A program made the translations under genes and the position numbers. A stretch of DNA of 64,000 bases from Symsagittifera roscoffensis (taxonomy: Eukaryota > Xenacoelomorpha > Acoela > Convolutidae): assembly GCF_963678635.1 (NCBI RefSeq), contig NC_087067.1, forward strand, positions 55,054,456 through 55,118,455, in the 5' to 3' direction. The notes under the pieces were generated by a model. That model was not told where the DNA came from and made no database searches. It saw only the letters and a list, made by a program, of their open reading frames with translations. Below, piece after piece: positions 33,060 to 45,229 of the stretch; within the stretch, counting starts at the first letter, position 1, and every line of letters begins with the position of its first letter.

Positions 33060-33760
33060 GACGTCCTGAGCGTTTTCTATAGCAGGACTCACCAAAAAAA
33101 ACTACATCACGAATAGACACATCGAACTCTATTTTTGCTGAGAGTAGCTCCAGTGTGAGCAACTCCTTAAAAAAACCACACTAAGATAAAAACAATGCTT
33201 CTGCGAGAACAACTAACTAACTAATAGCTAAAACTGAAATCACTAAAGTGCAGAAACTATTTTGTAAAAAGATTTCACAGTGTATATTTTACAAGCAACA
33301 AATGGGAGATGATTAGTCGACGACATTCCGACTTTGGAATGGCAAATCTATTGGTTTTGCTTGCCGCAGTCTCAACCGTAACTGGATACAAAGTATGGAG
33401 TTGACAACGAAGAAAAGGATTCCATTGAAACAGACAAGGAACGCCCGATATCAAACTCAACGTACGTGTCCTCTTCACTTGACACTTTTCTCAGAAAAGT
33501 CAACCTTTCATCTCTCACTTAATCTCGCTCAATTATGAGATCGACTCCCTACAGTCACCCTTAAGCCCATCACTTCGATCTCTCTGGGCTCACGATAATC
33601 GCTCAAAATCACATATATTTCGAAGACACATACCAAAATTGCTTGTCTCTCTCAACAACTCCCTCAAGAACTCAGAAAAAACTCCCCTACCAAAAGACTC
33701 AATTTTATAAAACTTGCATGGATCCCGCTTGGGTGGAATCAGTGTGAAACTAGTTGTTTG
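33060..33760 (+). repeat. Dispersed repeat family F, second forward copy
   Basis: Ordered matches with 17,250-17,890: CTCCAGTGTGAGCAACTCC, TTGCTTGCCGCAGTCTCAA, a CTTTTCTCAGAAAAGTCAAC piece, and an end with ATAAAACTTGCATGGATCCC. The part at 33,300-33,380 is also the inverse of 13,990-14,160. Confidence 0.55.
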
Positions 33761-36500
33761 AATTATATTCAAGAAAATCTTCAATGTAAAATCTTTATTC
33801 TAACCAATTATAAACCATGACTAAATCTTACTCAGTACTTTTAAATCTGAAACCAGAGTGGTTCAGGGAATTAACTATAATTGTTGAAACCAGCTACCAA
33901 TGAGTCTCGAGCAGATCTATGAATCTCGAGCAGACCTAATACTAATTTGGTTTCAGAAATTCTTAAACAAAAAAAGAGAAAAAAATTAGCTTTTGTCCTC
34001 GTCTCAATGAGTCTGACAAATGCGAGACAAAAATTCAGACGAACCTCTATCACAAAAGAAAGAAAAACCAGTAAGCATTGCAAAGAAAAAAAAACAAAAA
34101 GGGCAATAAATGACAGGTAATTTTAGTTGTGCAGTAAATCCGAAGACTACTGCATTAGCTGCGTCAAATTCAGCCGTAAATTCAAATACAGAAAGTCTTA
34201 TAACATTAAGTAAAGTGAAGGTACCTAAACAACTACCAATAGGACGTCAAACAAAACCCATCTACCTCAAATCTGCAGCAAAATGCAAATTTTTAAAGAC
34301 CTCATTTCATTTTATAAACTTAAATAACAAACGAAAAAACAAAAAAAAAATTGTTTGAAATCTAATCATCATGGGGCACTGAAATCAAATAAGGAAAACA
34401 ACTTGTCTATTAATTTTTTTTTCTAAATGGGCTCATGAAATAATTCTCTGAAAATTTCTACCTAAAAGTTTCTGCTTTAGAAACTAAATCAACTTAAATT
34501 TCAGAGCCTCAAGGCTTCTCCTTGGATCTTTAACCTTAACAACTTTGAAATCTTATAGGCCACAGACCATCAAAGCTTCTCCCTAGATCTTTAGTTTTAA
34601 AAAAACTTAAATCACCTAAAGAGCAAGATCATCAGGGCTTCTCCTTCGGTTTTCAGTTTGAAAGTTTTCAAGTGAATATTTTCAGAAACCAGAGCAACAA
34701 GGCTTTCATTGTATCTTTTATATTCAAATCTCTCAAAGTCAATCCATCTCTCAAACTAAGTGTGTAACAACCCATGGTATCGATTCATTTTACGACTCTT
34801 TAAAATTAATCAAGGACTACCTGACAGTTTTATCTTAAGCTTTGGCCGTTTAAATTAAGGTAAACAGTGAAGAACTTTATTCATCCTTCACTTGATTTAT
34901 TTTTCATCCTTCACTTGATGCCTAGCTCATATTTGACCCAGGCTTGAATCTTGAAAAAATCCGTGAAAGTGACAGTTAATTCTAAAACGTATCTGACAAT
35001 CTACTCGTGTCCTACTTTTTACACGAACCCTGCAAAACGATTTACTATTCTCCAAACCTCGATCTCATATCGATTCCCTTCCCTTTTAATAAAGATTAAG
35101 AAAACTTAAATGAAGAGAACGCCACTCATTCGAGAGCAGTACACATCACTCGCTCTCCAACTCGTCTCCCACGGCAATTATGCAATCCAATTATTTAGGA
35201 TAACAATGACAAAACAATTAAAGAATATCAGTTTACGAAATTGGAACTATTAACACCTGGATTTTGCATCCACTTTCATCTTAACCCTAGTATCAACATC
35301 AAATACCAAAAAATCTTAGTTATCCACCACTCTCTCTTTAAGGAGTCCCGTTACGATCTCGTACTAACACACATCATCAAAGAGTAGGAGAAAATAGGTT
35401 AAAAAACACTCTCAAGAAGTTTCACTTATAATTAAAAATAAATTATGAAACAAAGGTCGGTTCTCAAAAAGACGCAATGCAATTTCAGAATCAAGTACTG
35501 CAAAAATCAATGAAACTTAACAAACGCAAAATTTTTGAAAAGACATCTTCCAGAGTACGAGGCAGCAACAACATCATCTCTAAAAAGTAATAGAAGGCTG
35601 AAAAACACTTACAAAGAAAAATTAGTCCAAACATTTAACTGGACGCAACCCAAAAGACACATTGACACTTTACATTAACAGTAACACGAGTTCAAAAAAA
35701 AGATTACGTCGAAAAACTTGATGATGACTCTAACTTACCATTTTTCATACATACAGACAGTGACTCATCACGAGGACAAGTCCAATGCTGTCGTAATATA
35801 ATTACCTTATAAAGTCTAAAACCCATACAAACTTGAATTTTTTGATCTAAAAAAGCAGATAGTTGAGCACTATTTACCAAAGCGGTGCAAAATGTCCTCC
35901 CAATTTGGAAAATTCACAATTAAAATCCTATCACCGGATCTAACTAAAAGTACTCTATAGCATAAAGTACAAATAGATGATATAGAGATTAGTTTTTTAG
36001 AAGTATTCATATAAAACATTTCAAAATAAACACTGCAAAAACCACAAGGAGCAAACTCAATCTATATGAATGATGTTTTTGCAAAAAAATAGTCACATCT
36101 TGATCCTAGATTCAAACAAAACTTTCTGGGCATCACCGCCACAAACATAACAACATCAACTATCAGAAAAGAATTATACTGAATTTCCATGTATTGAGAT
36201 ACAATCCTAAAAAATCTCATTGAAACTGAAATTCCAGAAACAGTAAAACTCAATCTCCAAAAAATTAGAATAGTTCAAAATTGATTGCTTTGAAAACAAA
36301 ATAGATCTCATAAAACATTCTAGAAATTACTTTTGTAAAAGCTGTGATGATGAAAAAAAGCTGTCAGAACAATTAAATTATGCCTGGATCCCTAAGTGAT
36401 ATCAGGAAATTGTTGATGATAATTCAAACGCAGTTTTAAGATTTGCAATTCAAACAATTTCAGTTTCTGATGATTAAATACAAATCATCGCACTTCAACA
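33761..36500. other. A+C-rich stretch without a supported gene
   Basis: Plus strand strongly enriched in A and C. Small open frames only. A run of partly similar lines near 34,500-34,720 (AGGCTTCTCC / AAAGCTTCTCC / AGGGCTTCTCC, spaced about 60-65 bp) suggests a decayed short tandem repeat. Nothing else was recognised. Confidence 0.4.
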
Positions 36501-39151
36501 AACTCAACACCATTAAATTGTAATACAATTTGAGAGCAAAACAGATAAACCTAGTTTGAACACAACATTCATAGATGCAAGAAACAAAGCATATATAACA
36601 ACAAGACTAAATCAACAAAATTTTCAAAACCTATCTTACTTTTTTCAATTGAAGAAACTGTTAAAACAAAGTCGGCAACCAAACAAGAAAGTATCTCACC
36701 AAAACACTCCATATTTACATCTCTCATTATACATCTCTAATCCGCATACTAAAAAGAAACCGCTCCAGCACTCAAATTTTTAATCAAAAGCCAAACTATT
36801 GCCCTTTGTTAAATATTCATTTATGGATTATATAGCATACAGATCTATAACAAAAAATCGTACTTTTAAACGAAAACAACAAAAAAAAACCTTTTCTCAA
36901 ACCATAGCCATGACTTTGTTGCAAATAATTATACTAAAAACTCTTTAGCAGATCAAGCCCAAGATAAAACTTCACAGTCCCCAGTTCATGCCCTTATTAC
37001 CAGAAAAAAATGAAAATACGAATTCTCAATCAGTCAGCTGTTACAATAAATATAACATTCAAACAGATCAATCTGAAAAAGATCATTTTTAACAAAAGAT
37101 ACTTTCTGGCAAAGGAACTAAAACTATTCGTCACAATTTAAGAAAATAACAACCGGAACTTCACCCAAATTTAAAATCAATGGTACAACGAAGAACAACC
37201 AGATACTTTCGAACAATATTAAGATTCACACAAAATCAATCCACAAAACGCTAAACACCAATTAACACCAGTTTTTACTTTAGCTAACTAAAATATTCCA
37301 AAGCAACACCCAACAGCAACTCAAAGTTACCAACCCGAAGCGTTCAAAAGAAAATATCATTAGCATATTACTTACAACACCATGAAATCATTAGGCACTA
37401 GCAAGCAAATTTACTCAAAAGCAAAAGGAGCAGAATCAAAACGAATGAAATGAATCATTGCTTTATGGGTGGATCATAAGTTACATCAGACAAGCACTAA
37501 CGAGTTTAGAGGAATAGGCACTGATAACTCTGTTGAAGATATCTTAAATGCCGCAACAGCAAACCTAAAATTAAATAGAAGATTATTCAAATGCCGTAAC
37601 AGCGAACTAAAATTAAAAATAAGACCAAACCTACAAACACATCTCTTCTCCAAAACTGGATTAGGAAACGTAGAGCCTTAAGACAACCCATACTCGAGGA
37701 GCAGCCCACAAATCTTTTTCGGTTTTACCAATAGAGTTAAATCCGATTGCAAAAAACTTTTTTAAACATTTTTAAAAGTGTTCGAATTGCAAAGAAATAA
37801 ACCGCATCAAAAAATTCTAAGCAATGAAACGCGCAAACTTCCAGGCGAAACAAAAAAACTAGCTGTAAGATTATAAACATTGTTACAAAAAGCATACTCT
37901 TTCAAAACGTACTATTCGAAAAGCACAAAATTAATAGAAAGTTTAATTAATGCTTCACCAATTCGCAAACCGGATATTGATTTCAGGAAACTTGTAGACA
38001 AACTAGAACAAGCAGAAAACACAACAAAAATAGAAGAAACAGAAAACTTAAAAATAAAAAATATTCAAACAATTGCATCACATAAAAACATAACACAAGA
38101 CACAAGTACTCTAGATATTCGTTAGTAACCAAAAAATTGAAGAAAAAATCACTTTAAAAAATTGAGTTATTTCATAAAGAGGGTACAAATAGTGCATCAA
38201 TGAATGTCGAAAAAAATATTAAGATGAACCAAATCAACCACCAGAGCATAAATTAAAAACATACTCTGTTACCAATACATGAAAAAAAAACCAAATGTTA
38301 CCTAAAAAAAAAATCTAAGTAATAATAATTCAGAAAGATCAATACAGTCAAATTCTAACTAATATAGATCACACACTGTAGAAAACTTCTCGAAAAAAAA
38401 TTGAGACAGAAAAAAAATCATACTTAAACAGAAATTTCCACAACAGTAAGAAAATATTAACAAAAAAAGATAAAACTCAACTAGAAGTACACATTCTAAT
38501 TACAGTGGAAACCAACTCAAAAACTAAAATATTAGAATAAAATACTGATGAATCACGAGAAAGTTTTCAGAGTCATAGAAAAAGGAATGACTTTTGTAAG
38601 AATAGAGCACCTCACATTTTCTCATAGCCCCACATTGGAAAAACATTTCACAAAACCCAAATCGACTATAACAAAATCACAGAAGTGACACCCCAGAACA
38701 TCAACGACGAATCAACCAAGTACAAATCAGCTATGAAACGACCACTGATCCCCCGTGGGTTGAAACAGGCAATGACCTAAAAATACAATTGAATCACATT
38801 TATTGTAACAACCAAGATGACAATAGCGATACACAAAACACATTAAAGATTACCGAAAGGAGAATCTAAAATGAATATTAAACCCCTATTCAAATTAACA
38901 ATTATCAAAACTGTCAACAGAAATGAAACGCCGATGAACTCGAAAACTCCAAATAGCTGATACGAAAAATACTCCACACTAGGAAAACGTCACGAAAACT
39001 CTACAAAACTATACAAAAATGGAAATACTAAAAAAATCGACAAGCGATACAATGTTGCACAGAAGATCAATCAAGCAAAAGTTATTGCATTCAACAAATT
39101 CTTTAAGAAAAGCGGAAGAATAAAAATGATTCTTAACCTCGATACCTCGAA

Positions 39152-39480
39152 ATGAATTTCGTTATTGGCATGGGCGCAAAATCAATTATCATAAAAGTAG
39201 ATACATGGAATGAAATACAAGTATTTTATCCATCCGTGGAACTTCAAGACACATCAATTAAATTATCAACAGCAAATTGTACAGAATTACAAAAGTTTTA
39301 CAATCAGCAAAAACAAAAGAAAAAACTGCTTTTACAAACTTTTTTCAAACATTTCGCACATTACAATCAAAATACAAAATATCATAGTACTTCCTTTTAT
39401 TACCAACACTTAACATAATGTATTGTAAATTACACAAGATAAATACACACAAAAAATGAAATTTCAAAGTTTTCAAAAAA
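39152..39480 (+). pseudogene. Retroelement aspartic protease relic
   Basis: The frame from 39,152 reads N-F-V-I-G-M-G-A-K-S-I-I-I-K, where the family has a D-T-G-A catalytic motif; the Asp-Thr is replaced here by Gly-Met. It continues with D-T-W-N-E-I and D-T-S-I-K-L-S-T-A-N, typical of Ty3/gypsy proteases. About 80 codons later, in another frame, I-I-V-L-P-F-I-T-N-T and H-N-V-L correspond to the usual C-terminal strand and the I-L-G-x-x-F region. Loss of the catalytic Asp and several stops make it non-functional. The identification rests on motif order by eye. Confidence 0.5.
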
Positions 39481-39676
39481 CAAATACCATTTTTTCACGG
39501 TTCTAACAAAATTAAAACATGAAAATAAAGCATTCGAAACCATTGACTTCAGGCATCCCAACATTTCCCAACATCTCACATCTACCAGAATAACATTAGT
39601 GAAAATACACTAAAATAAATATTTAAGTCTGACGTTGAGCCCCGACTTTTTATTTTTTTTTTCGTAACATTTTTCT

Positions 39677-40560
39677 TTGAAAAAAATTGCAGATATCATC
39701 GACTTTCATGTATATAACATTGCACCATATACAATCACACTTCCTGTAGGACTTCTAGGATGCAGTTTCAAAAGTGAATTTTACACAATATCTAGTCAGA
39801 AAAAGGACATACATAGTAGAACATTTTTCAAAACTATTCCATATTTGCCAATCCGCTATTTTTAATTGAAGAGCTGTCTATAAACAGAAATATTAGGGAC
39901 CCAAAATGAAATATAGATAATTTTACAAAAACACCAGAACAAAAAAAATTTTTTCACTATATTCATTTTCCAGAACTTGCAAAGAAATCCACACGAACTT
40001 AAGCAAAAAAAAACAATTTTTATTGACATTTTCAAGGTCTACGCCACATCAAAGTTTTATGCAAAACAAAGTTCATTATCCGTTGAATTTTTCACTGAAA
40101 CCAGACGCAGTTCTTAAAAACAACGGTTAAGTAAAGTTTTGATACATCTACAAGATGAAGTGATTAGACCTCTAGACAATCTTGAACAATACGAAAAACG
40201 GAGTGAATAAAAAGCAACAACCAAAAAGCAGTTTAATCAAAAATCCAGTGACCATAATAGCAAAAGAAGAATCAAAAAAAGTTTTCGACGCTCGATATGA
40301 AAATTCGATCAATGATAAATCCGAAAGAAATTTGCCAACAAAACCAATCCAAGTAATTCTCACAAGGTATACGGACAGCACTACACCATGCCGACACGAT
40401 TAGTGCATTAATAAAGAGAATCTCAATGGAAAATCAGAACAATTAACACAATTCATTATAGGGAACCAACAATCTGAAACTTCGATGGATAATCCATTGG
40501 ACCAGCAGCTTTCTCAGCATTGAGGAGCACAATAATTTGACCAAATTTTTTTTTTCAAAA
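39677..40560 (+). pseudogene. Retroelement reverse transcriptase relic
   Basis: The frame at 39,677-39,865 holds I-A-P-Y-T-I-T-L-P-V-G-L-L-G, a linker typical between protease and RT. At about 40,120-40,195, S-K-V-L-I-H-L-Q-D-E-V-I-R-P-L corresponds to the RT N-terminal approach. The frame 40,182-40,403 has K-N-P-V-T-I-I-A-K-E, V-F-D-A-R-Y-E-N-S-I and T-K-P-I-Q-V-I-L-T-R, matching RT fingers and palm motif order (L-D-A-R-Y-x-N). Downstream pieces near 40,440-40,540 (G-P-A-A-F-S-A-L) match the segment before the catalytic Y-x-D-D, which itself is not visible. Multiple stops and shifts. Confidence 0.55.
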
Positions 40561-40979
40561 ATGGAATTATTTAAGCAGACAATGCTTTCAGTCAGTCAAA
40601 AAAAAACATTCAGTCAGTCAGTCAACATAGTTTTTAATAAAAAGCCATCAAATTTTGAAATCAGCCAAAATGAAGGCAGCTCCAGATAGAAAAATTTCCT
40701 AGCACGAGTTAATCTGGTAGGATGTATGATCAAACTAAAACACCTGCAGCCACCTAAAACAATTTGAAACATCCATTAAAAAAAGAAAAAACCACCAATA
40801 TCCTGGGCATTTTATTTTTTTTTAATTGAGTATGTATACAGAAAGCAATTATATCTCAGATGATTGCACAATTTTGTACGCCAACAAGAACCGATATAAT
40901 GCAGTAGACAATTGAACAGCGAAAAAAAAAGATTTTATGAAATGAAACAACAAATTAGTGGAAAAATACCCAGATTCTT

Positions 40980-41130
40980 TACAGACCCTTGTCAACCCTT
41001 CTAAGTTATGTGTGACGCAATTTTTTTTTTGGAGTAAGTGCAGCAGTTTTACAATCTCATCGAGAAACAAATCTCGTATCCTTACAAAACAAAAAAAAAA
41101 CTGGTATCCTTAAAATCACGATTACTCCTT
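40980..41130 (+). pseudogene. Retroelement RNase H relic
   Basis: From about 40,989 the frame reads V-N-P-S-K-L-C-V-T-Q, then F-F-F-G-V-S-A-A-V-L-Q-S-H-R-E-T-N. Ty3/gypsy RNase H has T-D-A-S-x-x-G-x-G-A-V-L-x-Q at this point, so the catalytic Asp is lost. Its position about 500 bp after the RT palm relic fits the normal RT-RNase H order. Confidence 0.5.
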
Positions 41131-41200
41131 CAAGAAAGAAAAAAAACTCTGTACATTAATGCGAGAAAGATTGGGATCGAAATATCCAACAGAATTATAA

Positions 41201-43159
41201 GTAGACCGTAGGCCAATTATTTTAGATTTTAACACAAAAATTCAACTCAAACGACAGAGTAAATGATTTGAACTGATCCTAATAAAAAATTCCAATGCCA
41301 GTAGAAACACACCATCTGAAACAAAACACCAGAATTGGAAGCACAAAAAACTACGGTTTGAATTCCACAAAACAATCCAATTTCAATTCCGGAGAATATG
41401 AAACGTCACCTCGATTAGATTGCAATTACGCATCAATTTGTTTCAGATACGAAACAAGTCAACTGTTTCGAAACTTTTCCGCTTTGTCTTGATTGCGAAA
41501 ACAACCTTCAGTAAGTAGACCAAACAGGCCCAAAAACTTATGATTGAAAAGCAATTTTCGCTTTGTAGAAAAACAAGGCTTAAATTATACAATAAATCTT
41601 GCACGTGCATTAGATACAGATTTTTAAAAAGTTACACAATTAAAAAGCTTAGGACCTTAGTATGAGATCTCATCAATAATTTTCCCTTGACAAATCACAA
41701 AAAAAAAACAAATGGGTTTCTATGTACTCTCCAGCTGACATCTGAATTTTTTCAAAAGCATTCAAAGTTAGACCCCGTAATCACAGAAATAGAATCATGG
41801 CACAAAAACAAAAAAAAATGTGTCTAATTAAAATCAATATTTCAGAGAACAAAACCCTTCTACAAAATTTCCGTAATATAAAAAACCTTCAGAAACAAAA
41901 CAACAGTCATTTTATAAAATCGTTTTTTTTTTATACAGAGGTACCCTGTTTACCGTTAAGATGAATTTTAATTGCTTTTTTGTTTTAAACTCCTCGCAAA
42001 AAAGGACATAATGGTTCAGAGAAAACATATAATAACTTCCCAAACCACTACTTTGGAATAAAGTTTTTTGTAATGACTGTCTCAACTATCAATTGAAAAA
42101 CTTTCCGATACGAAAAACAAACCGCAGAAAAACAAGACTTTTAAGGACAAAGTCTATAAATTAATCACCGAGAGTCAATTGACACTAGAAAACCAATAGC
42201 ACAATCCTCCGAATGCAATTATTATTATACTATGGTAACCGAAGACCTTTTCAGACATTGTGTAGTTTCAAACCCAGTACCAAATTGTAACGCTTTTTTT
42301 GCATACACAGCACTTTTTGAACATTGAATAAATAAATTTGAGGTAACCGAATTCTTTGTATGGCATCTTGGCACTAAAGTTCATAGACATATGCCACTTA
42401 TACAATATCAAACACAAACAGAGAACTTCACATGTTCCATGATCATCTGAACTAGTTGAAAGCATGAATCTCTCATAACAAGATTTCATAGGAAGTAATA
42501 TGAACGGGACTGATAAAACAAACACAAAAACACGGATCGGTTAACAAATGTTGAACTATTTCCACCAGAATACAAGTCACAAGCTGTCATAAACTTCGGT
42601 TTCTCGCCATACAGAATGATTGTTAACCGAACAATCTTTAAGCCAAAAATGCTTGAAGCAATTGTATCTAAAAATTCACAAGGATATTGCAAGCTATGAA
42701 AAGATTCAGTGTGTTAAATATTACAACTTGTACTCACAATGACAATCAATTTTTATCAGGTTCAAATTTGAAAAAGTGCCTCTGATAAACATAATTAATC
42801 ATATTTAATGGTTTTTGAAATAAGGATAGAAACATCATAATGAAACATATAAAGAAAACAAAGAAATTTCTACACAGAAAAATTTTGAATAAAAATTTAA
42901 CTCTCGCTTCACACCAGCTTCAGATTTTCATATTGCAACTTTTGTTATTATTTTGAATTTCTCAATCCATAAAGAATGGTCAAAAATCTTGCATGATTTG
43001 GCAAAACCATCTAATATGATTTAAAAACTTTTTGACCAAAAAAGGAAATTCGTTTGACCTAAAATAAAATCTTACACCAACGTCCAAAAGAGTACGCTTT
43101 TCAAGAATTAACGCATTTGTACTAAGTTACTGGTTTCACATCATTCAATCACAATCAGC
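41201..43159. other. A+C-rich stretch without a supported gene
   Basis: May hold the 3' part of the decayed retrotransposon, but no integrase motif (H-H-C-C or D-D-E) could be read. Nothing else was recognised before the assembly gap. Confidence 0.35.
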
Positions 43160-43359
43160 NNNNNNNNNNNNNNNNNNNNNNNNNNNNNNNNNNNNNNNNN
43201 NNNNNNNNNNNNNNNNNNNNNNNNNNNNNNNNNNNNNNNNNNNNNNNNNNNNNNNNNNNNNNNNNNNNNNNNNNNNNNNNNNNNNNNNNNNNNNNNNNNN
43301 NNNNNNNNNNNNNNNNNNNNNNNNNNNNNNNNNNNNNNNNNNNNNNNNNNNNNNNNNNN
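43160..43359. other. Assembly gap, 200 N
   Basis: Exactly 200 undetermined bases; true length unknown. Confidence 0.98.
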
Positions 43360-43989
43360 AAAAACGAAAAAGCCTAACCCTGACAATTGCATGGTTTTAA
43401 TGTTTTAGTTTTGTAACCCCCATAAAAGTCTAACGAAAACCCGACGCTGAAAACGTATGCTCCGCAGATATTCGTCAAATCCTTTGCTCGCTTCACCTTG
43501 AAGTTTTCACTAACATCGCTTTGTCCAAAATACTATATAGATGCATTCCCATCGCTCACTATGATCATAATGTTCACGGATACATAGAAAACTCTCCACA
43601 AAACACTGGTCCCGCAGTCAACCCACAGAAAAGAATACATCTTTGTCTCAATAATAACTGACAAACAATTATATTACGTCATTGAACACGCACTAAAAAC
43701 GTAACGACTTATAAACCTTACTTTGGTCATTTTGATAATTTCCAAAAAACCTTTAACTTTTTAGCAACTCAAATTCGAGATGTAAATTGCACGCATGAAC
43801 TAATATAAGAGACTAAACTACCTCATACCACACTTACTACCGTGTTATTGAAAGACCCTTCGCACAGTATTCACCCTCACGTATTCCACGTGATCATTAC
43901 ATGTTGGAAAATTCCAATTTCCCATCACGTTACTTTTTGATAATTTTTTATTGTAGTGAAAGCACTAACCTGCAATGGCACACTAAGGC

Positions 43990-44250
43990 ACGAAATTCAA
44001 CCACAAGATATATAACATCATAGAGTACGCTAACCTTGATCTTTCAGTCCCCAAAGAAGAACTAAACACCGTCATGGCACTTGAGCTTCTTTGACCATTA
44101 CCAAGAAGGACAAATGTCCTTGCATTACTAGCTGAACGCATTTCAGAATCAACTTTCATCGCTGATGTTTTTCGAAAACTGGATCTACAAGTAGGCTGGA
44201 AACTCATAAAAACTTCGTATTTTACACAAGTTTCAGACATAAAAATTTGA
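43990..44250 (+). pseudogene. Relic related to the third segment of the duplicated block
   Basis: Reads V-P-K-E-E-L-N-T-V-M-A-L-E-L-L, one stop, then R-R-T-N-V-L-A-L-L-A-E-R-I-S-E-S, F-I-A-D-V-F-R-K-L and Q-V-G-W-K-L-I-K-T-S. At the DNA level GCACTTGAGCTTCTTTG matches GCACTAGAGCTTCTTTGG at 12.18 and 16.17 kb. The later GCTGATG/GTTGATA match is displaced by only 3 bp over 90 bp, so the frame is kept. This suggests a common ancestral coding sequence. The family is unknown. Confidence 0.35.
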
Positions 44251-44584
44251 TTCGATCACAAATCATACTATTAAAGCAATATTGAACGATTTTTACAACT
44301 CAATCCTGACAATAGCAAAGACGAATTACAATTTGTTTTAAGTTACTAAGCCTTATAGACAAAATAAGAACTATTATCAATGATGATTTTTTTTCAGATT
44401 CAATTCATCAGAAAAATTAGAATACGGTCCTGTTATGATTCAACTTGAGGATAAATAAACTATCATGTCGCACATAAAATGTTAGTCTATGATCTTTATG
44501 ATAAAAATTGAATACTTCACATTGGTATTTTAAAAATTCAATTTGTGAAGTTAGTACAAAAAAAAACAGGATACTTCGCATTAA

Positions 44585-44760
44585 GCCAGTATATCTCTAG
44601 ATCTTTTGAGACAGAGTAAGATTAGGATTGGTATTGGACTAAGGAGTTGCAAGAACGTTTTGGACCGAAAACCGATAGCGTGACAAACAGAGGGTGTATT
44701 GTATCCAAAATTACTTTATGAGAAGTCCACTCCGGACCTAAACTTAATTGCAACCATGAC
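44585..44760. repeat. Dispersed repeat family R1
   Basis: Contains TCTAGATCTTTTGAGACAGA, AGATTAGGATTGGTATTGGA, CTAAGGAGTTGCAAGAAC, a GACCGAAAACCGATAGCGTG piece and CAAACAGAGGGTGTATTG in the family order. More diverged than the 58.6-kb copy. Confidence 0.5.
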
Positions 44761-45229
44761 CGAGGCACTTCTTTTGTAACTCATGCTAGTGTACCCACCA
44801 CGAAACTAAAACTCATGGAAGGAAATTTTTCCGTTTTAGTCACCCAATTTGTTTATTTGATTTTCTATAATTCCTAAACACACAAGGGTTGTAAAATTCT
44901 GTGCAAAATGGACTGAATTAAGCTGCTTCTATCCCATGATTTTGCATGGCGAGACAAAATTACTTGTGTTTACCTTAACCAAAAATGTCGGTATATCATT
45001 GGTATTTTAATTCGATTTTTAATTTTTCAAACAAACTGGTTTTTGGTTTTTCCTCTAAACTCTTAAGAATTTTTCTCAAGCTAACAAGACAGTTTTCCTC
45101 TCCATGTAAAATATTGGATCAAAACCAAGTACTATATTTCATGTGTTTCAAAAGACATCATATGAACAGTTAGCAAACAGTTGTATTCATCTTTCTATTT
45201 GAACGTCCTTGATACTGTTTGTTTGAGAA
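44761..45229. other. Stretch without a supported gene
   Basis: A plus-strand open frame (44,985-45,173) is short and Phe/Ser-rich; no support for coding. Confidence 0.35.

Larger units (their letters stand above)
36500..41200 (+). mobile_element. Highly decayed Ty3/gypsy-type retrotransposon
   Basis: Protease, protease-RT linker, RT and RNase H relics occur in the expected order on the plus strand between 39,150 and 41,130. The preceding 2.5 kb contains short Lys/Asn-rich open frames (for example 37,469-37,681 and 37,880-38,125) that could be gag remains but have no diagnostic motif. LTRs, zinc knuckles and an integrase were not found. The sense strand is extremely A-rich, as in many retroelements. 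It is a different family from the element at 52-58 kb. The outer limits given are approximate. Confidence 0.55.

Noticed and set aside
43141-43392. Open frame crossing the second run of N
   Set aside because: Same artefact of the assembly gap.
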